A DNA stretch of 41,808 nt from Sediminibacterium sp. (GTDB lineage Bacteria > Bacteroidota > Bacteroidia > Chitinophagales > Chitinophagaceae), in NCBI GenBank assembly GCA_021300455.1, contig JAJTDP010000007.1, forward strand, positions 1-41,808, in the 5' to 3' direction. Each line of letters opens with the position of its first letter. Within the stretch, counting starts at the first letter, position 1. Made by a program: the position numbers and the translations under genes. This document shows, piece by piece, positions 1-8,634 of this stretch. The notes below the pieces were generated by a model. That model had not been told where the DNA came from. It ran no database searches and was given only the letters and a program-made list of their open reading frames with translations.

Positions 1-401
1 CCGCCGCCCCAGAAAGGGTCAAAGCCCCAACCGCCCCATCCGCCAAAACCACCACCCCATCCAAGACCAAATCCCATATTAAATCTTGGGTTGTTCCAAT
101 AGCCAAAATCGTCAATGGCTGACCAGCGGTTTCTGTTCGCCACTTTTAATCTTAAAAAACGGTCGTCTTGATAGTTTTGATATTCTTGATATTCTTCATC
201 TTGCGCCATTCCATTTTCTGCTTTTTCAATAGCCACTAATTTTTCCGCGCTCACTACTTTATTGTTAGGAGTATAGTATAAATCATCGGTAGCAACAGTT
301 GTGCTTTGTTGTAAACTTGTACAACTGGTACCAAAAAAACTAAAAGCCACTATGCCAATGGCTATTAGCCTTAAATAAGTGTTAGTTTTTTGAGTCTTCA
401 T
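1..401 (-). CDS. Truncated lipoprotein with Gly/Trp-rich tail, function unknown
   Basis: The open frame runs from ATG at 401 leftwards past the window edge, so only the first 133 codons are seen. The N-terminus is a lipoprotein signal: a basic start, a hydrophobic stretch and a lipobox ending GTSC with Cys near residue 27, so it is probably anchored in the outer or inner membrane facing the periplasm. The middle has short acidic repeats (EEYQEYQNYQDD), and the visible end is very rich in Gly, Trp and Phe (repeats such as GWGGGFGGWGGWGF). I do not recognise a family; similar Gly/Trp-rich lipoproteins are common and uncharacterised in Bacteroidota. It diverges from proS across a 132-base gap. 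The coding call is supported by the signal peptide and by an uninterrupted frame; function is unknown. Confidence 0.7.
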   Translation of the reverse strand, partial: MKTQKTNTYLRLIAIGIVAFSFFGTSCTSLQQSTTVATDDLYYTPNNKVVSAEKLVAIEKAENGMAQDEEYQEYQNYQDDRFLRLKVANRNRWSAIDDFGYWNNPRFNMGFGLGWGGGFGGWGGWGFDPFWGG

Positions 402-441
402 TTTCGTAAGTTTTAGGTTTTTATATGCCCCTTAATTAGCA

Positions 442-449
442 TACATTTG
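442..449 (+). promoter_or_regulatory. Probable proS promoter, -7 element
   Basis: TACATTTG matches the Bacteroidota -7 consensus TAnnTTTG exactly and lies about 85 bases before the proS start. No good TTTG box is seen at the usual distance upstream. A near-match on the other strand (456-463) could serve the divergent lipoprotein gene. Confidence 0.45.
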
Positions 450-533
450 CTAGTATAAAGGTACTGAAAAATAAAATATAGAGCGTTTTTCGTACTTGAA
501 TTTATTACTATATAATTTGTTAAGATTTTCACG

Positions 534-2012
534 ATGGCAAAGGAACTAACTACAAGGGCCCAGGACTATTCACAATGGTATAATGACCTAGTCATTAAAG
601 GCGAACTTGCTGACTATAGCGCAGTTAGAGGATGTATGGTCATTAAGCCTTATGGTTATGCTTTATGGGAAAATATGCGCGATGTCTTAGACAAAATGTT
701 CAAAGACACGGGTCATCAAAATGCCTACTTCCCATTATTTGTCCCTAAATCACTTTTTGAGGCGGAAGAAAAAAATGCAGAAGGCTTTGCAAAAGAGTGT
801 GCTGTGGTCACTCATTACCGTTTAATTGCCGATCCTAATAATAAAGGAAAATTGATGGTCGATCCGGAAGCGAAATTAGAAGAAGAATTAATTGTGCGAC
901 CAACTAGTGAAGCCATTATTTGGAATACCTATAAAACTTGGATTCAGTCTTATCGTGATTTACCCATCTTGGTCAATCAATGGGCTAATGTGGTAAGATG
1001 GGAAATGCGTACACGTTTATTTTTACGCACTGCTGAATTTTTATGGCAGGAAGGACATACTGCACATGCGACTGCAGTCGAAGCTATTGCAGAAACAAAG
1101 CAAATGTTGAATGTATATGCCGACTTCGTAGAAAATTGGATGGCAGTACCAGTATTAAAAGGAGTGAAAACAGCTAATGAGCGATTTGCAGGCGCAGAAG
1201 ATACTTATTGTATAGAAGCACTTATGCAGGATGGAAAAGCATTGCAAGCAGGTACTTCCCATTTCTTAGGACAAAATTTTGCGAAAGCATTTGATGTAAA
1301 GTTTAGTGATCAAAATAATAAACAAGAATATGTTTGGGCTACTAGCTGGGGTGTAAGTACAAGATTAATTGGAGGGCTTGTCATGACACATAGCGATGAT
1401 GAAGGTTTAGTTTTACCTCCACGTATTGCACCTATTCAAGTAGTGATTGTACCTATTTATAAAGGAGAAGAACAAAAGCAAGTATTGGATGAGAAAGTGG
1501 GAGAGCTGGTGAAATCCTTTAAGGCAGCAGGTATTAGAGTAAAGTATGATAATTCAGATCATGCAAGACCAGGATGGAAATTTGCAGAGTATGAATTAAA
1601 AGGAGTGCCCATTCGTATTGCCATTGGTGCGCGCGATTTAGAAAACAAGCAAGTAGAATTAGCGCGTCGTGATACAAAAGAGAAATCTGCTGTGGCCATG
1701 GAAGGCTTAACGCAAACAGTAGAAAATTTATTAGTAGAAATTCAAAATAATTTATTTGAGCGTGCTAAACAATACCGCGACGAACATATTACAAAAGTAG
1801 ATAATTGGGATGAATTCATGCAAGTCTTAGACACCAAGGGAGGATTTATTTCCGCACATTGGGATGGCACTGCAGAAACAGAAGATAAAATTAAAGAATT
1901 AGCAAAGGCTACTATTCGTTGTATACCCTTAGACAATGTTTTAGAAAATGGAAAATGCGTTTTAACTGGTAAAGATTCTACACAACGTGTTTTATTTGCA
2001 AGGGCTTATTAA
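534..2012 (+). CDS. proS: Prolyl-tRNA synthetase, archaeal/eukaryal type
   Basis: Charges tRNA-Pro with proline in the cytoplasm. At 492 residues and without the large editing insertion, it is the short archaeal/eukaryal-type (type 3) ProRS usual in Bacteroidota. Class II synthetase elements are visible: RPTSEAII, the motif 2 region around [31 protein letters not shown], and the motif 3 region, followed by an anticodon-binding domain from about residue 300 and the typical C-terminal RVLFARAY. In the archaeal/eukaryal family the C-terminal domain often carries a four-Cys zinc site; here the first pair is replaced by AHWDG and only one Cys of the last pair remains (GKCVLTGK), so the zinc site is degenerate. 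Followed by truB after a 70-base spacer made of tandem repeats, probably one operon. Confidence 0.97.
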   Translation: MAKELTTRAQDYSQWYNDLVIKGELADYSAVRGCMVIKPYGYALWENMRDVLDKMFKDTGHQNAYFPLFVPKSLFEAEEKNAEGFAKECAVVTHYRLIADPNNKGKLMVDPEAKLEEELIVRPTSEAIIWNTYKTWIQSYRDLPILVNQWANVVRWEMRTRLFLRTAEFLWQEGHTAHATAVEAIAETKQMLNVYADFVENWMAVPVLKGVKTANERFAGAEDTYCIEALMQDGKALQAGTSHFLGQNFAKAFDVKFSDQNNKQEYVWATSWGVSTRLIGGLVMTHSDDEGLVLPPRIAPIQVVIVPIYKGEEQKQVLDEKVGELVKSFKAAGIRVKYDNSDHARPGWKFAEYELKGVPIRIAIGARDLENKQVELARRDTKEKSAVAMEGLTQTVENLLVEIQNNLFERAKQYRDEHITKVDNWDEFMQVLDTKGGFISAHWDGTAETEDKIKELAKATIRCIPLDNVLENGKCVLTGKDSTQRVLFARAY

Positions 2013-2014
2013 TT

Positions 2015-2082
2015 TAAGTTTTCCTAAATAATTCACCTTATAAGTTTCCCTAATTCATTTTCCTAATAAGTTTTCAAATTCA
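2015..2082 (+). repeat. Degenerate tandem repeat, 26-base period, in the proS-truB spacer
   Basis: Copies begin at 2015, 2041 and 2067, exactly 26 bases apart. Each starts TAAGTTTTC or TAAGTTTCC and contains an (A)ATTCA block; the third is cut short by the truB ATG at 2083. The repeats fill almost the whole spacer. No hairpin or promoter is evident. Confidence 0.7.
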
Positions 2083-2787
2083 ATGAAACAAAAACCAATA
2101 CCTGATGCACTTATGCCTTATTTAGAAGGCAAGGTATTATTACTAGATAAACCTATTGGTTGGACATCTTTTGACTTAGTCAAAAAAGTACGCAATCTTA
2201 CCCGTGTCATTAAAGTAGGACATGCAGGTACACTAGATCCCCTGGCTACAGGGCTGATGATTGTTTGTACAGGAAAGTATACCAAATCAATAGACGGCTA
2301 TATGGGCATGCAAAAAGAATATACGGGCAGCATGGTATTAGGTGCCACTACACCCACCTATGATTTAGAATCGGAGCCAGAAAATTTTAAAAGTACAGAA
2401 GCTTTAACAACTGAGGCGATTCAAAAAGCAACAATGCCTTTTATTGGTGAAATTTTTCAAATGCCACCACAACATTCTGCTATTAAAAAAGACGGCAGAA
2501 GATTATATGAATCGGCAAGATTAGGTATTGAAGTAAAAGTAGATCCTAGAAAAGTAACCATAGAGAGTTTTGAAATTACTAAAATTGATTTACCTCAAGT
2601 TGAATTTAAGGTGGTTTGTTCAACAGGTACGTATATAAGAAGTTTAGTCAAAGATTTTGGAGAAGCTTTGCAAGTGGGTGCCTATATGAGTGCACTTCGA
2701 AGAACGCGTATAGGAGATTTTAAAATAGAAGATGCCAGACTATGGCAGGATATAGAAGCAGAAGTACATGCTTTATTGGAAGGATAA
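2083..2787 (+). CDS. truB: tRNA pseudouridine-55 synthase
   Basis: Isomerises U55 in the T-loop of elongator tRNAs. The family signature GHAGTLDPLATG is present, with the catalytic Asp at residue 52, and so are the upstream KPIGWTSFD segment, the central QMPPQHSAIKKDGRRLYESAR region and the C-terminal GTYIRSLVKDFG motif. At 234 residues it is a compact TruB without the longer C-terminal PUA domain seen in some species. It follows proS on the same strand and ends two bases from the stop of the convergent tamL gene, leaving no room for a separate terminator. Confidence 0.95.
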   Translation: MKQKPIPDALMPYLEGKVLLLDKPIGWTSFDLVKKVRNLTRVIKVGHAGTLDPLATGLMIVCTGKYTKSIDGYMGMQKEYTGSMVLGATTPTYDLESEPENFKSTEALTTEAIQKATMPFIGEIFQMPPQHSAIKKDGRRLYESARLGIEVKVDPRKVTIESFEITKIDLPQVEFKVVCSTGTYIRSLVKDFGEALQVGAYMSALRRTRIGDFKIEDARLWQDIEAEVHALLEG

Positions 2788-2789
2788 TA

Positions 2790-5171
2790 TTAGAATGGTA
2801 GTCCAATACCAAATTGCAACGCGTAATTATTTACTTTAACACCATTGGGTTTTACCTCGGCCCATTTCAAATTTTGAATATCTAACCAGCCGTCATTTTG
2901 TAAACGCGTAGGGTCTTTCATTTTAAGAGCGTAATCAACTCTAATTATAAAATAGTTAAAATCCATTCTTATACCAGTACCTACGGCCACAGCGATATCT
3001 TTATATAATTTATTGAATTTAAAACCAGCAGCAGGGTCGAGTTCAGTACCTCTAATGTTCCAAATATTTCCAATATCAGTATACACGGCCGATCCAATTT
3101 TATAAGAGCCCCATTGGAATAAAGGAAAGCGATATTCTAAGTTGGCTTCTAATTGGAAATCACCAAACCTATCAAAGCTTTGGCTTTTTGAGCTAGTATC
3201 ATAAAACTGCGAACTACCTAGTCCTAATTGCCTTAAGCCCCAGGCGCGCAGACTATAAGGTCCGCCTGCTGTGAATTGTTTAAAGAAAGGAAGTTGCCCT
3301 TTTAGAACCGGATCATTACTATAGTTATTACCCCAGCCTCCCATAAAACGCCAAGCCAACTCGGTGTATTGATACTTATATAATTTTCTTAATTCTATTT
3401 CTGCTTTAAGATATCTGTATATTCTTGAAGAAGCGCCATTGAATAAACCTGTTAAGCCCCCTGCTTCCTCTATTCCTATTCTTAAGTAGTTATTTTGGTT
3501 TGAATTTTTTAAAGAAGTTCCTGTACTTAAATAATTAAAAGTTTGACTAATTACATTGCCTTCGTTAAAAGAAGAACGTAAGAAGGGGTTCAATATTAAT
3601 AAACTATCTAATTTGGAAAATTTAGTTAGGCGATAAAGCTCCACATTGATGGGTTTGTAGGTCCAAATATTTTCAGCTCTATTTTTATTTTTCTTTAATT
3701 CATAACCCCAGTTAGTGATAAAAGACCTCAGCTTATAATAATTCAATCTATCAATATAAGAGCCATTCAAAGACAAGGTGGATCTGGTTTGATTGGTATA
3801 AGTGGTTCTTTTAGGAACAAATGGAATGATCAAATTGGGGAAACTATAGGTATGCCCCAAGTTGAATAGTAAGGTTTGCGTTAAATTATTGTTGCCATTG
3901 TTTACATTTAATTCAATACCTGCTCTGGCATTGGAAATAGAAGAGATAGATTTTTTTTGAACATTTCTATCTCTAAGCGTAACACTTGTAGAAAGCCCTA
4001 ATAAATTACCTGCCACTAATTGGGAATTATTTCTACTGCCCTCTATATCAAAATTAAGACTATGTCTTAAGGAGGGTGTTAAAAAATAATGCAAATAAAC
4101 ACTATCGTTTTGTAATGTGGTTCTAGCATCTACTTGTTGCCAAGGCCCAAGACTGCTAAAGTTATTAAGTGTTTGGAAGAATATATTTTCATTAAAGAGG
4201 TCCCCTTTTTTGATAATGGATTGCTCTTCAAATAAAGGAGATTTGAATTTATACTTTGTATACTGTTGAATTATATTTTTATAAGAAGCTTGATTAGGTA
4301 AGCCCTTGGCTAATACAGTGTCTGGGTTATCTGATAATTTTAAGTCGGAATAAAAAATTTGTTGACCAGTAGGATATTGTTTGAATTCGTTTTTACTCGT
4401 ATTGCGCAATTGAAAGCTAAGTTTCCAAAGTGGATGGTCTTTTTGCGTTTTCTCTGCATCGAGTACTTGATTGATTTGCTCTAATGGATCTAAGCTTAGC
4501 TCCATTAATTGCTGATTCAGTGTATCTACTTCTGCAAATATTTTTTCTTTAGTAAAATAATAATATCCATTAGCTCTAAATAATTCTACTAATCGGTCTA
4601 ATTCATTATTGATGGATTCATTGGAATAGACCATTCCTTTTTTAACATAAGCAAAATCAGTATTCTTATTGGCAATGGATTGAAGTAGACTATCATTTAA
4701 TTCGTAGACCACAGCATCTATAAGCGTTTTTTTATTCAAACGTATTTCCATGGTTAAACGCGCCCTCCACTCTTGTTTAACGGTATCTACTTTTACAAGG
4801 GGTGTTAATATAGGTTGGTTATAACCTTTAGTGGCTAAATAGTTTTTCATAAACTGGATGGAAGGTTCCAATTTATCTTCTTGGTAGCGTAGGGGTTGAA
4901 GGATGGTGTTAAAAAATCCAAACTGACGAACTTGTTTGGCTTTTAAGCTATCGTCCCAGTAATTAGAGAGTTCATTGGCAAGCGCTAGGGCTTCTATATT
5001 GTTGTTGGCGTCTTTGACAACTACTTTATTGTCATACACAAAGCTCATTTGCTTTGGATAGTCATGAATGACTGCTTTTTTCAAGTCTGCGCATGCATTT
5101 AATAAAAATAAAAGACCAAGAAGGTAAAATCTTGAGAAGAAACTAATATTTTTAAGCTTCCTTAATTGCAT
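2790..5171 (-). CDS. tamL: BamA/TamA-family outer-membrane lipoprotein (TamL-like)
   Basis: A 793-residue outer-membrane protein of the Omp85 superfamily. The N-terminus has a lipoprotein signal peptide with lipobox LLNAC (Cys about residue 27). A periplasmic part of about 300 residues, presumably POTRA-like, follows, then a C-terminal 16-stranded bacterial surface antigen (D15) barrel with the loop sequence GGPYSLRAWG and a terminal Phe, typical of outer-membrane barrels. Bacteroidota carry a lipidated TamA variant, TamL, usually partnered with TamB; no tamB lies here, so the exact role in outer-membrane protein or envelope assembly is inferred. I chose the ATG at 5171; the frame can be extended only to a TTG inside the apparent promoter at 5196-5203. 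The start lies 4 bases from the start of the divergent methyltransferase. Confidence 0.88.
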   Translation of the reverse strand: MQLRKLKNISFFSRFYLLGLLFLLNACADLKKAVIHDYPKQMSFVYDNKVVVKDANNNIEALALANELSNYWDDSLKAKQVRQFGFFNTILQPLRYQEDKLEPSIQFMKNYLATKGYNQPILTPLVKVDTVKQEWRARLTMEIRLNKKTLIDAVVYELNDSLLQSIANKNTDFAYVKKGMVYSNESINNELDRLVELFRANGYYYFTKEKIFAEVDTLNQQLMELSLDPLEQINQVLDAEKTQKDHPLWKLSFQLRNTSKNEFKQYPTGQQIFYSDLKLSDNPDTVLAKGLPNQASYKNIIQQYTKYKFKSPLFEEQSIIKKGDLFNENIFFQTLNNFSSLGPWQQVDARTTLQNDSVYLHYFLTPSLRHSLNFDIEGSRNNSQLVAGNLLGLSTSVTLRDRNVQKKSISSISNARAGIELNVNNGNNNLTQTLLFNLGHTYSFPNLIIPFVPKRTTYTNQTRSTLSLNGSYIDRLNYYKLRSFITNWGYELKKNKNRAENIWTYKPINVELYRLTKFSKLDSLLILNPFLRSSFNEGNVISQTFNYLSTGTSLKNSNQNNYLRIGIEEAGGLTGLFNGASSRIYRYLKAEIELRKLYKYQYTELAWRFMGGWGNNYSNDPVLKGQLPFFKQFTAGGPYSLRAWGLRQLGLGSSQFYDTSSKSQSFDRFGDFQLEANLEYRFPLFQWGSYKIGSAVYTDIGNIWNIRGTELDPAAGFKFNKLYKDIAVAVGTGIRMDFNYFIIRVDYALKMKDPTRLQNDGWLDIQNLKWAEVKPNGVKVNNYALQFGIGLPF

Positions 5172-5175
5172 GTAG

Positions 5176-5916
5176 ATGATTAATAATAGTGAGCTCAAAT
5201 ATATTCAATCTTTTGCCCATAAAAAACATTGGGCAGAAGAATCTCTGTTTATTGTAGAAGGGCCTAAGATGTTGGAGGAATTATTGGCAACCAATAGGGT
5301 TATTCGTAAAATTATAGCCCTGCCTGACTGGATTCAATCTCAAGGGCATTTGCCGGCTGAAGTAGTGGAAGTAGATGAAATTATGTTAGGAAGACTAAGC
5401 TTACTGCAAACACCTAATAAGGTTATTGCATTGGTTGAAAAAAAGAAAGAAACAGCTTTAATAGATTTTAAAAATACATCCACCTTATTATTAGATGGTA
5501 TACAGGATCCGGGTAATTTAGGCACTATTATACGAACAGCTGATTGGTTTGGTATTAAGCAAATAGTAGTATCTGTTGACACGGCTGGTTGGTATAATCC
5601 TAAAGTGTTGCAAAGTACCATGGGAAGTTGCTTTAGAGTAAACATACATACCATGGAACTTGATCAACTCTTAGCGTCAAATCAAAAACTAAGTAAACCC
5701 TTACCGGTATATGGTGCCCTTTTATCGGGGAAGTCAATACATAGTATACAATTAGAAACAGCTAATTTTATATTAATAGGTAATGAATCAAAAGGAATCA
5801 GAGAAAACTTAATGCCCTTTATTTCTGATCCCATTTCCATTCCAAGAATTGGTGAGGCAGAATCTTTGAATGCAGCAGTAGCAGCAGGGATTATATTATC
5901 CCATTTTAAATCTTAG
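5176..5916 (+). CDS. TrmH/SpoU-family RNA 2'-O-methyltransferase
   Basis: An S-adenosylmethionine-dependent RNA ribose methyltransferase of 246 residues. The N-terminus (SFAHKKHWAEESLFIVEGPKM) is the SpoU substrate-binding domain. The C-terminal knotted SPOUT domain has the three usual motifs: DGIQDPGNLGTIIRTADWFG near residue 107, LIGNESKGI near 200, and IPRIGEAESLNAAVAAGIIL near 220. Whether it methylates 23S rRNA (RlmB-like) or tRNA cannot be told from sequence. The start is confirmed because the conserved domain begins within the first ten residues. Its promoter must lie inside tamL. The gene converges on the permease gene at 5926, with a small inverted repeat spanning both stop codons. 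Confidence 0.92.
   Translation: MINNSELKYIQSFAHKKHWAEESLFIVEGPKMLEELLATNRVIRKIIALPDWIQSQGHLPAEVVEVDEIMLGRLSLLQTPNKVIALVEKKKETALIDFKNTSTLLLDGIQDPGNLGTIIRTADWFGIKQIVVSVDTAGWYNPKVLQSTMGSCFRVNIHTMELDQLLASNQKLSKPLPVYGALLSGKSIHSIQLETANFILIGNESKGIRENLMPFISDPISIPRIGEAESLNAAVAAGIILSHFKS
5196..5203 (-). promoter_or_regulatory. Probable tamL promoter, -7 element, inside the methyltransferase gene
   Basis: Read on the minus strand this is TATATTTG, an exact TAnnTTTG match, about 25 bases before the tamL ATG and inside the coding sequence of the divergent gene. A T-rich block lies at roughly the right distance upstream, but without a perfect TTTG box. Confidence 0.5.
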
Positions 5917-5925
5917 TTGAATTAA

Positions 5926-7116
5926 CTAGTCGAATTGTATGGCCTTGGCCGGAGAAATTTTCTTAATCCATAAAGTAGGTAGTAAGAAAGAGATATAACT
6001 TATAATGGCTGTGCCAATAAGCACGCTTATAATTTGAACCAGATCCATTTTAATGGGTAATTCTTTAATAAAATAGGCCGACTCATCTAATTGTATAAAG
6101 CCAAATTTTTCTTGTAAGAAAGAAAAGCCTAGGCCTATAAAGGCACCTAGTAAAATACCCGTCCAGCAAATAAAACTTGCTTGGTATAAAAATATTTTTC
6201 GAATTAAATTTTGTGAAGCGCCCAGGGCCGTCAGTGTGCCTATCATGGTAATTCTTTCTAGCATCAAAATAAATAAACAAGTAAGTAAATTTATAACAGC
6301 TATGATAAGCATAATTGTTATTGTCACATTTCTATTAATGGTTTGTACACCTATCCAATCAAAAATCTGAGGATAATAATTTTTGATGGAAGTAGCCACC
6401 CAATTTTCGGGAAGTATTTTTAGTAGGGCATCGTTAGTTGCCTCTATTGGTGCATTTTCATTCAATACAATGGAGTAGCCTTCTACTAGTTTATTATTAT
6501 TTAACTGTTGCAGTAGTTTTATATCCACTAAAACAAATTGGTTATCATATTCTTCAATACCTGAATGGTATATGCCCACCACTTTTAATTTTCTTTGTTG
6601 AACAGCACCTGTATTTAAAAAATACAGTCTCACGGTGGCGCCCAATTGAATATTTAATTTAGTAGCAATATTATCTGAAATAATAAGTTCATTGAGTAGG
6701 CTATCTTTTTCAGCAGTGGAAGACCAACCTTTTCCTTTTCTTAAAAAAGGAATTTGATTTTGGGTGGGAAGTCCTCTTGCGACTATACCTTCAATATCTT
6801 GTGCAAAGGAAAGTACAGTAGATTGATGAATAAAAGGAGTGATGGTTTTAACTGCTGGATTTTGTTGAAAGGCAGTAATGGTTTTACCATCTTGTTGGAT
6901 GGGTTCTCCACTTACAGAAGCCACTCTAATATGTCCCCAAAATTGGTACACTTTATTTGCAATGGTTGCCTGAAAACCATTCACAATAGAAAAAGTAAGT
7001 AAGATAGCTGCCACACTAATAGCAGTTGCGGCAATAGATAGCCTTACTATAAAACGAGTATAGTTTTTCTGTTTTTGAAAACTTATTCTTTTAGCTATTT
7101 CGAAGGCAGTGGACAA
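5926..7116 (-). CDS. FtsX/LolC-like ABC transporter permease
   Basis: A 396-residue inner-membrane permease of the MacB/FtsX-LolCE type. The layout is diagnostic: the IAKRISF start, one membrane segment at about 25-50 ending IVNGFQ, a large periplasmic domain (about 50-265), then three membrane helices at about 270-380. The family works with a LolD-type ATPase in moving lipoproteins to the outer membrane or related envelope tasks. No ATPase is beside it, as is usual for the single LolC/E-like permease genes of Bacteroidota. The start is a TTG: no ATG occurs nearby upstream in frame, and the conserved N-terminus begins within a few residues. It converges with the methyltransferase gene and diverges from the DUF5103 gene. 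Confidence 0.88.
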   Translation of the reverse strand: MSTAFEIAKRISFQKQKNYTRFIVRLSIAATAISVAAILLTFSIVNGFQATIANKVYQFWGHIRVASVSGEPIQQDGKTITAFQQNPAVKTITPFIHQSTVLSFAQDIEGIVARGLPTQNQIPFLRKGKGWSSTAEKDSLLNELIISDNIATKLNIQLGATVRLYFLNTGAVQQRKLKVVGIYHSGIEEYDNQFVLVDIKLLQQLNNNKLVEGYSIVLNENAPIEATNDALLKILPENWVATSIKNYYPQIFDWIGVQTINRNVTITIMLIIAVINLLTCLFILMLERITMIGTLTALGASQNLIRKIFLYQASFICWTGILLGAFIGLGFSFLQEKFGFIQLDESAYFIKELPIKMDLVQIISVLIGTAIISYISFLLPTLWIKKISPAKAIQFD

Positions 7117-7200
7117 TGCGTAATTTTTAACAAATCTAGTTTTTTCTGTTTATATATTAGGATTAAAAGGGTAGTTTCGTAGGGACTAAATACGCAGTTC

Positions 7201-8478
7201 ATGTTTAAAAGATACTTATCTGTAGCTATACTTATAGGGCTTCATGCAGTAAAGGGCCTTGGTCAATTTAACCCAGATAGTATTTATCAAACTAGCATAC
7301 ATACTGTTTTAATACATCCTGTTAATAAGCCACTAGCCATTCCTGTGATCTCTTTAAATGAGCCCACGCCTTTAGAAATTTGCTTTGACGATTTTAAAGC
7401 CGATTATCAAGATTACTACTATTCAGTTGAATTACGCAATGCCGATTGGACGGCGGTCAATTTATCGGCCTTTGATTATTTGCAAGGCTTTAATCAAAAT
7501 AAAATTAATAAGTTTTCTGTATCCTCTATTGCCACGCAGTCCTATTTTCATTATCAGTTTAATTTCCCCAATGCACAACTGAAGCCTACCCAATCTGGTA
7601 ATTATATATTGAAAGTTTTTAAAAATGGCAATACGAATGAAATTGTTTTCACCAGACGCTTTTTTGTAACAGAAAATCAAGTGTCGGTAGCAGCATCTGT
7701 GCAAGAACCTTTTGATGGCCAAATTTCCAAGACGCATCAAAAAATTCAGTTTGTATTAGACGTTAAAAAAATACCTTTTTTTCAAACCGATCAAATTAGT
7801 ACAGCGGTGATTCAAAACTATAGATACAATGATCTAATTACTATAGCCGCACCTTCTTTTATTAGAGGAAATTTATTAGAATACAATAGCGAGGATCAAT
7901 TCATTTTTCCAGCAGGTAAGGAAGCGAGATGGCTAGACATTCAAAATCTAAGATTAAGATCGGATCGAATTGCCGATTTAAATTCAAAAGAAAAAAGAAC
8001 AATTGTGTCCGTTAAGCCCGATTTATCAAGAGCAAGTACTGCTTATTATACTTTTAATGACTTGAATGGAGGTTTTATGATTAGTAATACCGAATCATTG
8101 CAAAGTGAAAATCAAAACGATTATGCGCAAGTAAATTTTACCTATATGCCCAAGGATAGAATTCCATTCATGGGTCAAAAATTATATTTATTTGGGGCAC
8201 TCACTAATAATAGTATAAACAAAGAAGCGGAAATGATCTTCGACCCAGCCTTGGGTTATTATAAAAAATCGCTTTTATTAAAGCAAGGGTATTACAGTTA
8301 CAATTATATACTAAGAGATAAAGAGGGGGCAAATTCACTCAACGATTTTACGGAAACGGAGGGTAATCACTGGGAGACGGAAAATAATTATTCAATTCTA
8401 GTTTATTATAGGCCACCAGGGGCTAGACACGACCATATCATTGGTTTTGGAGCTGTCAATTCTAGGCAAAATTGGTAG
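7201..8478 (+). CDS. DUF5103 family, type IX secretion plug-like protein
   Basis: A 425-residue secreted protein with an N-terminal signal peptide (hydrophobic stretch at about 5-20). The first domain, with phrases such as YYSVELRNADW and YILKVFKNG, matches the DUF5103 family. Members of that family were identified as the periplasmic plug of the SprA translocon in the Flavobacterium type IX secretion system. That role is carried over from the family; no other T9SS gene is in the window. The protein is complete and single-copy here. Its stop codon lies just ahead of the SRP RNA promoter, and the last codons overlap the region expected for that promoter's upstream box. Confidence 0.85.
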   Translation: MFKRYLSVAILIGLHAVKGLGQFNPDSIYQTSIHTVLIHPVNKPLAIPVISLNEPTPLEICFDDFKADYQDYYYSVELRNADWTAVNLSAFDYLQGFNQNKINKFSVSSIATQSYFHYQFNFPNAQLKPTQSGNYILKVFKNGNTNEIVFTRRFFVTENQVSVAASVQEPFDGQISKTHQKIQFVLDVKKIPFFQTDQISTAVIQNYRYNDLITIAAPSFIRGNLLEYNSEDQFIFPAGKEARWLDIQNLRLRSDRIADLNSKEKRTIVSVKPDLSRASTAYYTFNDLNGGFMISNTESLQSENQNDYAQVNFTYMPKDRIPFMGQKLYLFGALTNNSINKEAEMIFDPALGYYKKSLLLKQGYYSYNYILRDKEGANSLNDFTETEGNHWETENNYSILVYYRPPGARHDHIIGFGAVNSRQNW

Positions 8479-8490
8479 TCGTTTTTTTGC

Positions 8491-8498
8491 TATATTTG
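8491..8498 (+). promoter_or_regulatory. Promoter of the SRP RNA gene, -7 element
   Basis: TATATTTG matches TAnnTTTG exactly and ends four bases before the first base of the SRP RNA, the spacing expected for this promoter class. The upstream box is weak (TTGG at about 8472-8475). Confidence 0.7.
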
Positions 8499-8502
8499 CA
8501 GC

Positions 8503-8596
8503 GGCAGGTCTTGCACAACCAGCTCCTGTTGAAACTCCCCAGGGCAGGAATGCAGCAAGGATAGATGGTTGAGCGGTGTGATGTAAGTAGCCTGCC
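8503..8596 (+). ncRNA. ffs: Signal recognition particle RNA, small bacterial type (4.5S)
   Basis: A 94-base RNA that scaffolds Ffh and pairs with FtsY for co-translational protein targeting. The ends GGCAGG (8503-8508) and CCTGCC (8591-8596) pair to close the hairpin. The apical part carries the conserved SRP core: CAGGGCAGGAATGCAGCAAGG, corresponding to the CAGGnCnGGAAnnnAGCA asymmetric loop and tetraloop region that binds Ffh. A T-rich tail follows, which may act as terminator. The promoter is at 8491-8498. The gene sits between the DUF5103 gene and the aldolase gene. Confidence 0.92.
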
Positions 8597-8634
8597 ATTT
8601 TTTATTTTTATAGACAATTATTAAAACAATTTGT

